Positions 1 to 11,768 of a stretch of DNA of 64,000 bases are shown piece by piece. Position 1 is the stretch's first letter; each line of letters begins with the position of its first letter. The DNA lies in assembly GCF_030035675.1 (NCBI RefSeq), contig NC_084483.1, positions 150,206,925-150,270,924 on the forward strand, written 5' to 3'. A model generated the notes under the pieces. That model saw only the letters and a program-made list of their open reading frames with translations. It was not told where the DNA came from and did not search any database. This DNA comes from Rhineura floridana. Taxonomy: Eukaryota > Chordata > Lepidosauria > Squamata > Rhineuridae. The translations under genes were made by a program, and so were the position numbers.

Positions 1-8
1 ACTGGAAG

Positions 9-3000
9 ATGGCGGCGTCTAGTAGCGTGGAAGAGATGCGGAGCCGGGTGGTTCTGGACGAATTTGGGATTCGCAACGTAAGTAACAGAACGGAAAAGTT
101 GGCAGAGAAATAGAGACATCTGGTCGCGAAGTGGATGCTGCTAACGGGTTGAGTGCGACGCTTCATGAGGATTGGAAGGGTTACTCAGGTAGAGACACGT
201 GTGTGTAATAAATGTAGCTCTCGTTAATTCATGCACACGCATTTATTTTAAAAAATGTTACATCCCGCCTTTTCGTCTGCTGATGTTCAATAAAAATAAA
301 AATCCAACACAGAAATCATGCTAAAATGCTGTACTAATGCAGAAAACTATCAGACAGTATCTGCTGACCTGCGTATATGAAGTGGTCCCAGGCTATGGTC
401 TGAAGGCACATGAGGCCAGTAGCCTGCTGAAACTAAGCAGGTCAGGTCTGGTCAGTGCCTGGTTGGGAGGCCGCCTGGGAACCATATGTAAGCCGCCTTG
501 GGTTTCTATCTTGGAAAGAAAGGTGAGGTATAAATATAATAATAAATAATAATAAATAAGTGGCTTCATTTTAAAATAAAAAAGTGTTAGAGATGAAGTT
601 TTTATGAAAGTTCTTCTCAGAGGTGCTTGGCTGTTTTGTCTGTTTCCTGCATGCAAGTAGACTTCTTGAGGCAGCCAGTTTACTAATATGACCATGTGAA
701 TTCTGCCCCCTCCCCCTGTATTCTAGGTACCTGTGTACATCATTACACACTTTAATCCTTCTGAAAGTACCTTAGGCTGAGGTAGACCTTGTTCTACTGA
801 GCTCAGTATTGTCTAATGTGACTGGCAGCAGCCCTCCATTGTTTCAGAAAAGAGTCTTTCCTGTCTCTACCTGGGGATTAGACCTGGAACCTTGTGCATG
901 TAAAGCACATGCTCTGACACTGAGCTACAGCCTCTTCTTTTAACAGGTCCACACAACAGACTTTCCTGGGAATTACTCTGGATGTGATGATGCCTGGGAC
1001 AAGGAGAAGTTTAAAAAGGTCAGAATTTTGGTGCTTAAGTAAATTACGTGGAGTACTTCTTCCTATTGGGCATCCTGAGATCAAAGGCTGGTGGCTTCCT
1101 TTAGGCCAGGAATGGGAATTTGGCCCTCCAGATGTTGTTTGACTCCAACTCTCATCATTCCCAGCCAGTATGGCCAATAGTCAGGGGTGATGGCAGTTAC
1201 AACCCAGTTGCATCTGGAGGGCCACAGGTTCCCCATCACTGTTTTAGACTTTTGAGTTTACAGCTGTCCTTGATAGCAACCAATAGGGTTGTAGAATGAC
1301 CTGGCTTTCTAGGTTAGCCATCTCAAACCTGATACCAACCAGATGTTTTGGACCACAAATCCCATCAGCCTCAGCCAGCAAGGCCAGTGGTTGGAGATGA
1401 TCTGTGGATTTGTTCAGGCAGTAGCACTTTTCACACAGTTCAGAAATGCTATTGGTTTAGTGGTACACTAGACTGGGCCTTTTGCTCTCTACAACAAATG
1501 TGTGTATTTGGTGTCCTTTACCTCAGGTAGGCAGACATCAGTCTAGCAGAATCTAATTTTAGTGTTTTAGTAGAACCCCAAGACCTGCAAGCTGTTTGTA
1601 GTATCACAACAGAATGGATCTCACAGTCCTTCCAAACACAAATACATTCCTGGTTACCATAAGCTTTCTTGATTTCAGGTATATCATTTAGTGCAGAGGA
1701 GGGATTATTCTGAGGAAGGATTATAACACTGGGTGTCAGAAATCCTTGTTTATCTACTGCTAATTACTCAGAGATCAGCTATTCAATCTAGATCTACCTT
1801 CTGCCTACCCTTGCTATTCAAAATCTTGTTTCTGCAATCTTACACCCACATGAAGACTATACTGTAAACTGTTGGTGCTCAATTTGATGTGGTAGCCTGA
1901 ACATCTAATTTTTCTCCATGGTATAGGCTGATCAAATGGGCCTGGGTTGTGAGGATCATTTGTCACATTTAAATGGCATAATATAAGGCATTTTTATGCC
2001 TACAAATGATGCCCATTTTCAAAACTTGTCCTTCCTGTCCCCTGCAGAATTTCAAAGTAGATGTGATCCACATGGATGAAAACACTCTTGAATTTGACAT
2101 GGTGGGGATTGATGCTGCCATTGCTAATGCTTTCCGACGCATCTTGCTTGCTGAGGTATCTATTTCTCATGTTGAGCAACTCTAACAACACTTCCTAGAT
2201 AGTCCCTTGATTTCGACTTTATTGTCCAGGTTTGACTTCTACTTCTTTCTACAAGTACAAAAAGGCCAGCATAGGGTTGTTTTAGAAAAAGGTTAAATGT
2301 ATTTCAAATTTCCCTGAAAAGTATAGAAAAATCTGTTGAGAAAAGTCTATTGAAAATGTTAGTTAAAGGCTCTAATATGGACTAAATGAGAAGAGAGGCC
2401 TGGAGAACCAATCTTTGTGAAGTTCTTTTGTAGAGACCTTTTTGTAATGCAGTGAACATTACAACATTTATAAAAAATGCGTCTTTCTTAGCGAGCAGGC
2501 ATACATACATTTAAGATGCCATAAGGATTTAGAAACACGATTATCTAAAATAGCACATTTGGCACTTTGTTATAAATACCAGTCCTTTGGGGATTACTTG
2601 TATAGGTCAGATTATTTGTGTTTTATAGGATGTGTTGACAGCTTCTAAAGAATGCTTCTAAAGAAATTGTTAGCCACTTCCATAGAGCATGGGCTCATGA
2701 ACAGCTATTGGCCATATTGACTACATGGAACCTCCATATTCATCTGATGAAGTGGGTTTGAGTCCATGAAAGCTTATGCCATAATACATTTTGTTAGTCT
2801 CTAAGATTCTGCAGGACAATACAGTTTTTTAAAAAAATTTCAGAGGCAGTATAAGTCTTTGTCCTCAGTATCTCATACTAAGAATGAAGGGTTGCACTTC
2901 TGCTTGTGAGGTTCTCGGAGGCACCTGGTTAGTCACTGTTGGAACCAGGCTAGGGGTCTAGATAGGCCCCTTGCTGGATGCAGCAAGGTCACATTAAGCC

Positions 3001-6000
3001 TAGGTAATATTTAAAATGAGACCTAGTGAACTTGCTAACAATGAGGTCCAGCATCCTCATCTGTGCCCTGTGTACTCCTCATTCTTCCTTTCCATCTGTA
3101 ATTGGGCATTTTAAAAAAATTGATGCCTTTATCTGTTGCTGTAGGGTGATAGAAAAAGGTGCCAAATCAAGAGGTGCCAAATTCTGCCAGTGTTCAAAAG
3201 GAGGAATCTGGAGTGCAGTTGGGGTTTAACTGCCCTGTGCCTGATGTCATATGTCATCAGGTGATGAACAGGTGGGCATTGTTTGGGCCAAACCCTGCCA
3301 CTGGCCAAATTTGGAGGTTTGGCAGGCTGCTACAAAAGCTGCTTACTTTTCTTAACTTCTGAGTACTTTGGCTAAAGATAGCTGAAACGTGCAAAGATTG
3401 ATGTTGCACGCACACAATTGTCAAGCTGCAACTAAAAGTCTTTAGTTTAAATTCATGAGATGAATTATATTTTCTAAAAGTTAAAAGAGTTTTTCCTTTT
3501 GGTGATCAAATGGCTAGGATGCATATGGTAGATGTGTTTTCAAGGTTGGCTGTTTATCGTATTAAAGCTTGAAATAATTCTTTAGCAATAAGTCTTGGCT
3601 ACTGTGAGTTGACAGTTCAAGCAAGACTATCTTGGGGCTAGTACCATGAGTTTCTGGTCTAGATCCCCTAAAAATGGTACAAATGTTTAGGCTAGACAGT
3701 TGGAATAGAAAGACAGATAGGGCTGAAATGATAGTTATAGTTGTTTATTGGGGACTTTTGCTTTAAGAGGAAATGTGGCTGAAGATCTCTGAAATGATAT
3801 TTCCCCCTTCATGCCTAGGTGCCAACCATGGCCATAGAGAAGGTCTTTGTGTACAATAACACTTCCATTGTGCAGGATGAAATCCTAGCTCATCGCTTGG
3901 GACTAATCCCTATCTGTGCAGATCCTCGTCTCTTTGAATACAAGAGTGAAGGTGAGAAGGGAGAGTGCTTGTGGGCGTTCCATAGGCATCCGGTTGGCCA
4001 CTGTGAGAACAGGTTGCTGGACATGATGGGCCACTGGCCTGTTCCAGCAGGCTCTTAAGAATTTATGGAGGATTCAATCTGGCTAGTCTAGGGTACACTA
4101 ATGTGTAGGAGTGGCTAACCCATGGGCTCCATACAACCCCTCCAAGAGGATTTTTTGGCTGACCCCCCCAGACCCCAATTTTAATCTTTATTTTTGATCT
4201 TCCCACTATGATGCCAAAAGGGTTTTTGTTGCCTCCCCAGCCCCCTGCAATTTGTCTATTTATTGGCCACTTCTGTGGGTCCTCTGCAGTGATTCTGTAA
4301 TGCCAGAAGTTAATTACCCCCAAAATGTGTCCTTAAAAAACCTCTAAAAATTTGCTACATCCACTCTTCCACTTTGGCCATGCCCACTTAGACATGTGGC
4401 CTCCAGAAGGTTGATCATGGGGCAAGCAGCCCTTGGCCTAAAAAAATTTTAGCCATCCCTGCACTAACAAGACATACGTACCCAGCAAAAGCAGAGATTG
4501 CTCAGAGTGGCTTCAGCCTATTCTTCTTTTTCTTTTGCAGAAGACGAATGTGATGAAATTAACACTCTGCAATTCCAGCTGAAAGTAAAGTGTAGCAGGA
4601 ATCCTCAGGCAGCCAAAGAATCTTCTGACCCCAGTGAAATGTACATCAACCATAAAGGTAAACTGCTGCTATGGAGTAAATGCCCTCCTGCTGTTACTGT
4701 CTAGATCAATACACATGTGAATATCTCCATCCCCTTCGGTCTTCCACTCCCATAGCCCTAGTGATGAAGACACTGGAACCTGCTTTACAGTATTAATTCT
4801 TTTTTTGCCTCCCTCACCTTCTACCCTCAATATTATATTTTCCTTTCACTGGCTGGTTACGGAGAGAAAGGCATCAGAGTTGATTAAAATGTCTGCCTCA
4901 TTACAGACACAACTTTTTTACGGCTTTTTCTTTTCACAGTTTACAGCAAGCACATGGAATGGGTGCCACTGGGCTCTCAGGCTGACAACATGAATGCCAA
5001 GTTCCATCCTGTACATGATGACATCCTTATTGCCCAGCTGCGACCGGGCCAAGAGATTGATGTACTTATGCACTGCATAAAAGGCATTGGTGAGGCAGCT
5101 GGTGTGCTGGGATCAAGTTGACTCAGTTTTTGGAAATGTGGGGCAACAGAACCTTGCGATTTCTGTGTGTAGCTAGTATTTGCTCCTAGATGCTAGCCCT
5201 CAGTGACTTAAAGGATCACTTTTTACTAGGATTATTTTTACAATAGGATAGCATATCTCTGGTTTGGTTGAATGGGCATTCTGGATTGTTCTGCTGTAGA
5301 CAAACTGGAACAGGTTCAGAGGAGGGCAACAAGGATGATCCGGGGACTAGAAACAAAGCCCTGTGAGGAGAGACTAAAAGGACTGAGCATGTTTAGCCTT
5401 GAGAAGAGAGGATGGAGGGGAGATATGATAGTACTTGAAAGGTCGCCACACAGAAGAGGGCCTGGGTCTCTTTCTCGATCGTCCCAGAGTGCAGGACACG
5501 GAATAATAGGCTCGAGTTGCAGGAAGCCAGATTTCCACTGAGTATCAAGAAAACCTAACTGTTAGAGCAGTATGACTGTGGAACCGATTACCTAGGGAAA
5601 TGGTGGGCTGGAGGCATTCAAGAGGCAGCTAGACAGGCACCTGTTGGGTATGCTTTAATTTGGATTCCTGCGTTGAGCAGGGGATTGGACATGATGGTCT
5701 TATAGGCCCTTTCCAACTCTACCGTTCTATGATTCTAGTCTACCTGTGCTTTATGGAACAGGCTTGTCACTGATCCAGTGATGCCATGTACAGTAATTCT
5801 CAACTCTTCATGTTGCAAAAAATCTGCCTGTGACCTTTAGGCTGGGTAAAGTATAGCCAAACATTAGTATTTTGAGGAAGTTTAAAACAGCACACCATTC
5901 ATGGTTAATCTGACACATTGGCGTGCTTGACCCTACTGGCTTCCATTTCAAAAGGGTAAAACACCAATTGAATGGCATAGCTAAGAAAAAACATCCTAAG

Positions 6001-8590
6001 GCTTAGTTGTCTTTTGCGTTGGATAACGCAATTCTTATGATATTATGATAAGATTCTTATCTCAGCATCTGCTGCCCAGTCAACCTTAAAATACTTGTAT
6101 GTGGCTTAGGAGGGCAATTAGTGCTCTTCACATCTTTGGATGTGACTGACATGCTAATCAGTCTTGTTGCCAGGTAGATGAAATTATATCCTTCCTGGTA
6201 ATTTGAATCAACCTAGATTAGCATAGGTACTGAAAAACCTCATATAGGTTAGCAAAGGCTTTCCTAGCTTGTAAGATATCGATTGGTTCATGTAACCAGG
6301 GGGTGTTCGCACTCTGTGCCTGATGCTAATAGGTTTAGGTCTTTTTTTCAAGGAATCTGTGGATGCCTGCATAAAGAACATGTGACTCATTTGAAGCTGC
6401 CCCAGAGACAATGTGCTCAGAGTCAATTTGGGTACGCTGAAATGGCTTGAACAAGATCTTTAGAAACCGGGGTGAGATACGATGTAGTGTGAGCAGGGAT
6501 CTGCTCATGCAACAGGGCTTCTCCTTCCCCCTCAGCCCCCTGCATATCCTCAAAATTTGCTCTGGAGGATTGGGGGGTTCTCTGGTGCAGATATAGGGGG
6601 TGCATGGGTGGCTAGAGTGGGAAGAAGAGAAACTGGAAGGACTGTTGGGCAAATGAGTGAACATGCTTGGATGTCACCCCAGCTAACTAAAGCCTGTACA
6701 TGTCTTGCCCATTGTGAGGCAAAGGAAATTCATTCTTTCTCTGTTTTGAATTCCAAATTACGTGATTTCTGGCTGTTGCTGTTAAGGCAAGTAATTTGAA
6801 TTATTATTAACCGGGGAACTGGCTGTGTGTTAGGAAGCTGGCTTGAAAAATAATCTTGGCTCTAGGTTTCTGTCTCTATTCCATTCCCCAATCTTTAAAA
6901 TACTGTCTTAATTCAGGTAAAGATCATGCAAAGTTTTCTCCAGTGGCTACAGCTAGTTACCGGTTATTGCCAGAAATAACTCTGTTACAGCCTATTGAAG
7001 GGGAAGTGGCTGAGAGGCTGAAGAAGTGCTTTTCTGATGGGGTTATTGAAGTCCAGGAAATCAAAGGTATTTTGTACTTCCTTTCCTTAGACCAGCAGTG
7101 GGGACCCTGTGACCCTCTAGGTGTTGGATAATAGCTCTCATCATTCCTGGCCATGTGATGGAATTTGACATCCAACATCTGAAAGGCCATAGACTGTAAA
7201 AATCACAGGTTGTGCTTACCAGATGAACAAAGACCAATAACCAATCTCTAAACTGCAGCTGGGTAAAAGTGTGTTGTTTCTTCTGAGGTCTTATTCCTGA
7301 CCTACATCATCCTGATATTTGGAGTGTGCTTTGTAGAATTAGAAAACTTGAGTCTGCTATTCTTCTGCTTGTTGGATGCACAATGATTCAGGGTGCTTAC
7401 CCTATCTGACCATCACAGAGTCAGGAGAATCTTAGCTTGTGAAAACTATATTTGAAGGAAAATGTGATTCTATGCACACGGGCTTAGGAGTAAAGTTCCT
7501 GTGTTCACCAAGGGCTATCTTGGAGCAAGCATACATAGAATTAGACTGTAATTGCCCTTTGGCCAAGTTGGCAAAATTTTCATGAGGGCATTGGTAATGG
7601 GCAAACACCACCTTTGACACTACTGCTTTTGGCCTTGAGGAAATTCTTTGGGACTGTTTCCCATTCTCTTTGGGAAATGTCTTGTCTTTGGGGTGAGGGG
7701 AAAAGGGTAATAATTCAGCCAGTTAGGGAAGGTTCAGTAAACGCATGCCTGTACCTGTTTTGGATCTTAAGTGTTGGTCTGTTTCTGTAGGGAAAAAAGT
7801 GGCAAGAGTGGCTAATGCTCGATTGGACACATTTAGTAGAGAATTTTTTCGGCACGATGACTTGAAAAACCTTGTGCGCTTGGCTCGGGTGCGAGATCAC
7901 TACATCTGTGAGTAAGCCTTTAAGTTCTTCTCTTGCAGTGCCTCTTTCTCTGACCCTCTTAGTAACTGGGCAAATGCATGTGTAGTATTGGAAATGCCCT
8001 ATCTTGTACACAAATATATTCTTTTTTTACACTATAGTTTGGTTTAAAAAAGTTGTTTAAATCTTAAATTTTATGCATGTGTTGATGTGAAACAAAGTGA
8101 TACCTCTTTGGCAATCATTTTAATTGAGTAAGGCTGCAAACCTACCTGGGAGCAGCAGGACCTGCTTCTGAGTAGTCCAGGTTACGATTGCAGCCTGAGG
8201 CCCACATGTCAGTCTTCAAACATTTAAGCTAACCCCTCAATCATGCTTAAGAATCTAAAAACCATAATAGAAATGGGTTGCTGATAGTTGCTTGGGGGAA
8301 TATAATATCCTCACAAAATCCTGAAGGTTTACAAAAAAGAATTGATGCCCAGTGAATACTTATGTTGCTAATAAATATGAGTTGTCTGTATGATATTTGG
8401 GTTTGCTTGTTTGTACTTCTGGGTATTGATGCTCGTGCTACTTTGGACCTGATTCTAGCTTGTTTCTCCAGTTTCTGTCGAGTCAACAGGTGTCTTGCCT
8501 CCAGATGTGTTGATGAGTGAAGCAATCAAGGTATTGATAGGAAAGTGTCAGCAGTTTCTAGAAGAGCTTAAATTCATCCAGAAGAAATAA
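9..8590 (+). CDS. POLR1C: POLR1C, RNA polymerase I/III subunit RPAC1 (AC40); complete, nine coding exons
   Basis: This gene encodes the alpha-like subunit shared by nuclear RNA polymerases I and III, which pairs with POLR1D (AC19) in the assembly platform. Coding exons are 9-77, 947-1018, 2048-2155, 3819-3951, 4541-4657, 4940-5089, 6917-7066, 7791-7907 and 8472-8590. They join in frame to 1035 nt, giving 344 aa plus stop (human about 346). The protein starts [20 protein letters not shown]. Exons 3-4 carry the RpoA/D-type core ([20 protein letters not shown], then VPTMAIEKV and [20 protein letters not shown]). Later exons give [19 protein letters not shown] and [19 protein letters not shown], and the C-terminal part reads STGVLPPDV. 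Every intron is GT-AG. Compared with human, exons 5 and 6 are each about one residue shorter. The gene begins almost at the window edge, so promoter and 5' UTR are outside. Introns carry SINE, MITE and CR1 copies. The gene converges on XPO5. Confidence 0.97.
381..562 (+). repeat. 5S rRNA-derived SINE (SINE3-like) in POLR1C intron 1
   Basis: The head resembles 5S rRNA. AACTAAGCAGGTCAGGTCTGG corresponds to the internal control region around box A. TGGTTGGGAGGCCGCCTGGGA corresponds to box C and the 5S 3' part. The tail (TTGGAAAGAAAGGTGAGGTATAAAT followed by AATAAT repeats) looks like an L2/CR1-type LINE 3' end, suggesting mobilisation by such a LINE. It is a SINE, not a functional 5S gene, because the 5S 5' part and terminal stem are degenerate. 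Confidence 0.8.
775..935 (-). repeat. tRNA-derived SINE ending 11 bp from POLR1C exon 2
   Basis: Read on the minus strand, the element begins GGCTGTAGCTCAGTG, a tRNA-like A box, followed by a degenerate B box and a body seen again at 16322-16490 and 53285-53495. Its 5' end reaches about 935, while POLR1C exon 2 starts at 947. The SINE therefore forms most of the branch-point region of that intron. Confidence 0.65.
1096..1240. mobile_element. hAT-like palindromic MITE, POLR1C intron 2
   Basis: The ends are complementary: GGAATTTGGCCCTCCAGATG near 1112 against CATCTGGAGGGCCACAGGTT near 1210. The centre reads CTCATCATTCCCAGCCAGTA. Related copies lie at 7088-7200, 9050-9185 and 42003-42118, with partial ones near 1335-1395 and 59930-60050. 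The GGGGAACC-type ends suggest hAT relationship, and no transposase is encoded. Confidence 0.6.
2735..2825. repeat. Short interspersed repeat remnant in POLR1C intron 3
   Basis: A 90-bp stretch reading CATCTGATGAAGTGGGTTTG, then CATGAAAGCTTATGCCATAA and TTGTTAGTCTCTAAGATTCT resembles a repeat I remember as widespread in amniote genomes. I cannot name its family with confidence. The rest of intron 3 (2156-3818) shows nothing recognisable. Confidence 0.4.
5285..5740 (+). mobile_element. CR1 LINE 3' end, POLR1C intron 6
   Basis: This 5'-truncated CR1 carries the end of the reverse-transcriptase ORF and the 3' UTR. The translated remains include [20 protein letters not shown] in one frame. The tail ends in the CR1-type TTCTATGATTCTAG octamer-like repeat near 5725. 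Stops and frameshifts show it is dead. The rest of intron 6 (5741-6916) holds no feature I recognise. Confidence 0.8.
7088..7200. mobile_element. hAT-like palindromic MITE, POLR1C intron 7
   Basis: A diverged member of the family at 1096-1240: CAGTGGGGACCCTGTGACCC at the left end, a CATCATTCCTGGCCATG core, and ACATCTGAAAGGCCATAG at the right. It lies about 20 bp past the exon 7 donor. Confidence 0.5.
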
Positions 8591-9049
8591 GTTTTTCTTC
8601 CTAAAGTTCAGCATAAGATTCCACTTCAGTGGGATCTCTGCAGCTGTGTCACGAAGGATGGCTTCAACAAAGTCTGTGTCATCGGGCAAGGAAAGGCCTC
8701 TACCACAGATGTAAGACTGAAACAAGTGACTTTATCTTCTTGGTACTCAAGCTGAGATGTGGCTGAAAATGCAAAGGTATACAGCAATGCTACCATGCAG
8801 CTTTTTTCAAAGAGCAAACTGTTCTGGTGAGGGCTCGATCTCTTGACAAATACACCATAAATGGATAAAAATATTGTGCAATCAGGTGGATGGGTAGGCT
8901 GCAGGATATTGCAAGATCTAAGTGATTATCCTAAATGTGCCTGAGGACTCTATTAGACTTGGATACAGACCCACCTCTTGTGAATCACCTGACGAATGGA
9001 CATTAAAATTATTTATCAATACATGTCACTAGGTTAATCTGATACTACA

Positions 9050-9185
9050 CCAGAGGTGGGAAACCTTTGGCCGTCTAGATGTTGCTGAACTACAATTCCT
9101 GTTAGCCTCAGCAAGCATGGCTGATGGCCAGGGATGATGGGAGTTGTATTTCAGCAATATCTGGAGGACCAAAAGTTCCCTACAC
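9050..9185. mobile_element. hAT-like palindromic MITE downstream of POLR1C
   Basis: Near-complete family member: CAGAGGTGGGAAACCTTTGG at the left, ATCTGGAGGACCAAAAGTTC at the right, with the GATGGCCAGGGATGATGGGA centre. It lies 460 bp past the POLR1C stop and immediately before a candidate poly(A) hexamer. Confidence 0.6.
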
Positions 9186-9196
9186 GTGTGCTACAC

Positions 9197-10409
9197 AATA
9201 AAGTCTAATGCCCATGAAGATCCTTCTCCCACCAACAGGGAAATGTCTAAAGATGTGGTTTGAGTTAACTTTTCTGTTTATTAGAGAACTCAAAGAGCTT
9301 CATGCTCCTGAAGGGGGCATAATTGCTTTTCAGGGGAGCAGGGAATATGAGAGAGGTGAGGAAGCATGCCGTATTTGCTTTGATACTACGATAGATTTTG
9401 AATGTCCTTCCTCTGTATCCTCTACCTAACTAAAACAGGAAAAGGCTGAGGGTTGAATCCAATTGTAGCTTTGCCTTAGGAGAAAGGGCTTCAGCTTGTA
9501 CAACTGAGGTGACGTGCTATTCAAGCAAACCCCTCATCCCCCTCCCAGAGATGGCTCTGCAGGGTTGGGGGAACCTCCGTTACAGAATAAGGGCTGGTAA
9601 TGGTGTATTAATGAAAGCTGGGCACTTTGATGTATGTGAGCAGAAATGCTTTCCACGAAGGCAAAGCCACTATTGGCTACAACTGTAAGTGTATTCATTC
9701 TTGTTTCACACTAGGTCTTCCAGTTTCCTGATTTTAAGTAGACCACGGTTTGCAGTTTCATATAGTGCTCTGTTGCTTCTGTCCACTGGGATATTTTTTC
9801 TGTCCAGATCCAATTAGCACGGTTACACACCAATGTAAGGTCTTGGTGATATTTCTGTTCAACAGTCATTCTGCTCCCACCTTTAAATTTGCTAGCCTTA
9901 AAAACTACTTCCCTCTGGCAGGAAGTGAATGCTGTAGCTAGCATTATTGTACAGTTTAGGCCATTCTGCTATATACCTCCTCCTACACTGAAGTAGAGTG
10001 TTCTTGATTTTGTTCTTCTAATATCTTAATTTTAAAAGGTTACTTGGTGAGCCAGCTCCTGAGTTAGGGGGATTTGGAGGTTGTGCTCCATAGTCCCTTG
10101 AGTGGTAGGGAGCTCTGTGCATGTCTCCTTTGAAGTCTGGCTTTGCTGCCATTTCAGTTGTAGGAAAACACCTATCAATGCTTCCAGGTTGTGTAGTAAG
10201 AAACATTCAGCCTGTTTATGACCTATGGCCTGTGTCTGAGCATTTCATGCAGTGCTGTGTTTCTCACCTGTCCCACTCCACCTTTAACCTCGGGCAGGCT
10301 TTCGGCATCAGAAAACAATTATTTCAATTGAACACGGCATGCCCTTATTACTCATTCTCTTGTTTTAGCCCTATTTTATGCAAAGGGAGATCTCAAAGTG
10401 AAGAATAAA
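9197..10409 (+). terminator. POLR1C: Candidate POLR1C poly(A) signals (9197-9202 and 10404-10409)
   Basis: Two plus-strand AATAAA hexamers follow the POLR1C stop at 8590. The nearer one sits just past a hAT-like MITE. The farther one would place the POLR1C 3' end about 200 bp from the proposed XPO5 3' end. Sequence alone cannot choose between them, and either transcript could overlap the other. Confidence 0.35.
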
Positions 10410-10615
10410 ATGAGGACCAAAAATATAAGTATAAAACTGAAAGACCTTTACTGACATTGAGGTGTATCACAATTGAGTTAGATACATCTTTATAACATCC
10501 CTACCAAAAACCCTCAACATTTTTTTCTATTATGGCCACAAAATTAAAAATATAATCATGACACAATAAATACAGTTAGGCTAGACTCCAATGCTATTTG
10601 TCGTGGCAGTTCTGT

Positions 10616-10621
10616 TTTATT
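10616..10621 (-). terminator. XPO5: Likely XPO5 poly(A) signal AATAAA
   Basis: On the minus strand AATAAA reads here, about 1.15 kb past the XPO5 stop codon. That would give a 3' UTR of roughly 1.2 kb ending near 10600, a plausible length for this gene. No transcript data are available to confirm the cleavage site. Confidence 0.55.
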
Positions 10622-11768
10622 AAAAGTTACACTAAGATCAAGACTAGGGGGAAAAACAAGTTAGAGTTTGGGTACTAGTGAGGATCTGCACACCATGTTA
10701 AGGCCTGCTTCCTTTGAGCTTTCCTACCCATGTGACTGGATCTATGCACTGCAAAGCCACTTCAACATAGTTCTCTTCAGTAAAACATTCTTTTGCATCT
10801 CTGGCCAAACTACAGAGGCATTTGTTAAGTAAAGGCATTCTAATTAGTACTGAAAGATCAACTTCAGATTTAAACTTTAAAGCTGGCACTTTTAAGCCAA
10901 GAATCCTGTGCTACACACACAAATCCAAATCTACCGTAAGGCCCAATTTGGAGGCATTTTGAACCATCAGGCATTGCAGAGAATAATCCAGAACGCTGCT
11001 GTTGTGCTCCCAAATGCAGGATTTCATCCTAGCTGTTCTTAAATACTTCAGACTAGTACAAAGTAGACCTGGGTTATTGTCATCTACAGTACTCGGGCTT
11101 CTAACTGCTGAGGCTAGAGTTGGAGTTAGGATACTATTCTAATAATGTTTGTAGGGAAAATGAGGACACAGTTTTCACTTCCTGCTTCCTGAGGCATCAT
11201 TGAGCCAAACTGACAATAAAAAACTTTTTACCAGTTCCTAGTGTCTCCCTGGTTTGGTGGGATATAGCGCCAAGTGCTACTTCTCTAGAGAAACACGAAG
11301 TCAGCAGAGACTTGCAGGGTGCGGCAATGCTCAGTGTGCCAATCTGGGCCTTTCCCAAAAGGAAGCAAGAGGAGTCCTCTGGTAGTGTCATATTGAGGCA
11401 GCCACAGTGCAGGTATCCTGATTGAAGACAGAGTTGAGATCTGGTAGCATGCTCCCTTCACTGGGAAAGCACTGTATCACCATGTGAAGGTTAGTTCCTA
11501 AAGAACTGGTCCAATGAGTTAGGTTTGAATGGCTAGGCTCCATCCAAGGAAAAAGAGACAATAAAACTGCAAGTGGAGATGGGAAAATCAGCCAGATTAC
11601 ATTTAGCAGTTGAGATGTAAAAAACTCAATCCAATCTCCCAAGAAGAAAGAAGGTGAGGCCAGTGGGAGCTGTATCCAAGCTCAGGGGAAGAGTAGACAA
11701 AGCAAAATGGCTACTGTGAAAGGACACAGAATACAAAGGGCTAAGAGGATAGTGGAAGTGTCCTGAGC

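Larger units (their letters stand above)
8591..10600. other. POLR1C-XPO5 convergent intergenic region
   Basis: This 2-kb interval between the POLR1C stop and the proposed XPO5 cleavage site holds 3' UTR sequence, one hAT-like MITE (9050-9185) and two plus-strand AATAAA hexamers. I see no further gene or well-formed RNA element. Confidence 0.5.

Noticed and set aside
921-935. tRNA-like A box upstream of POLR1C exon 2 as a possible tRNA gene
   Set aside because: The body is a dispersed SINE with a degenerate B box and no foldable cloverleaf.
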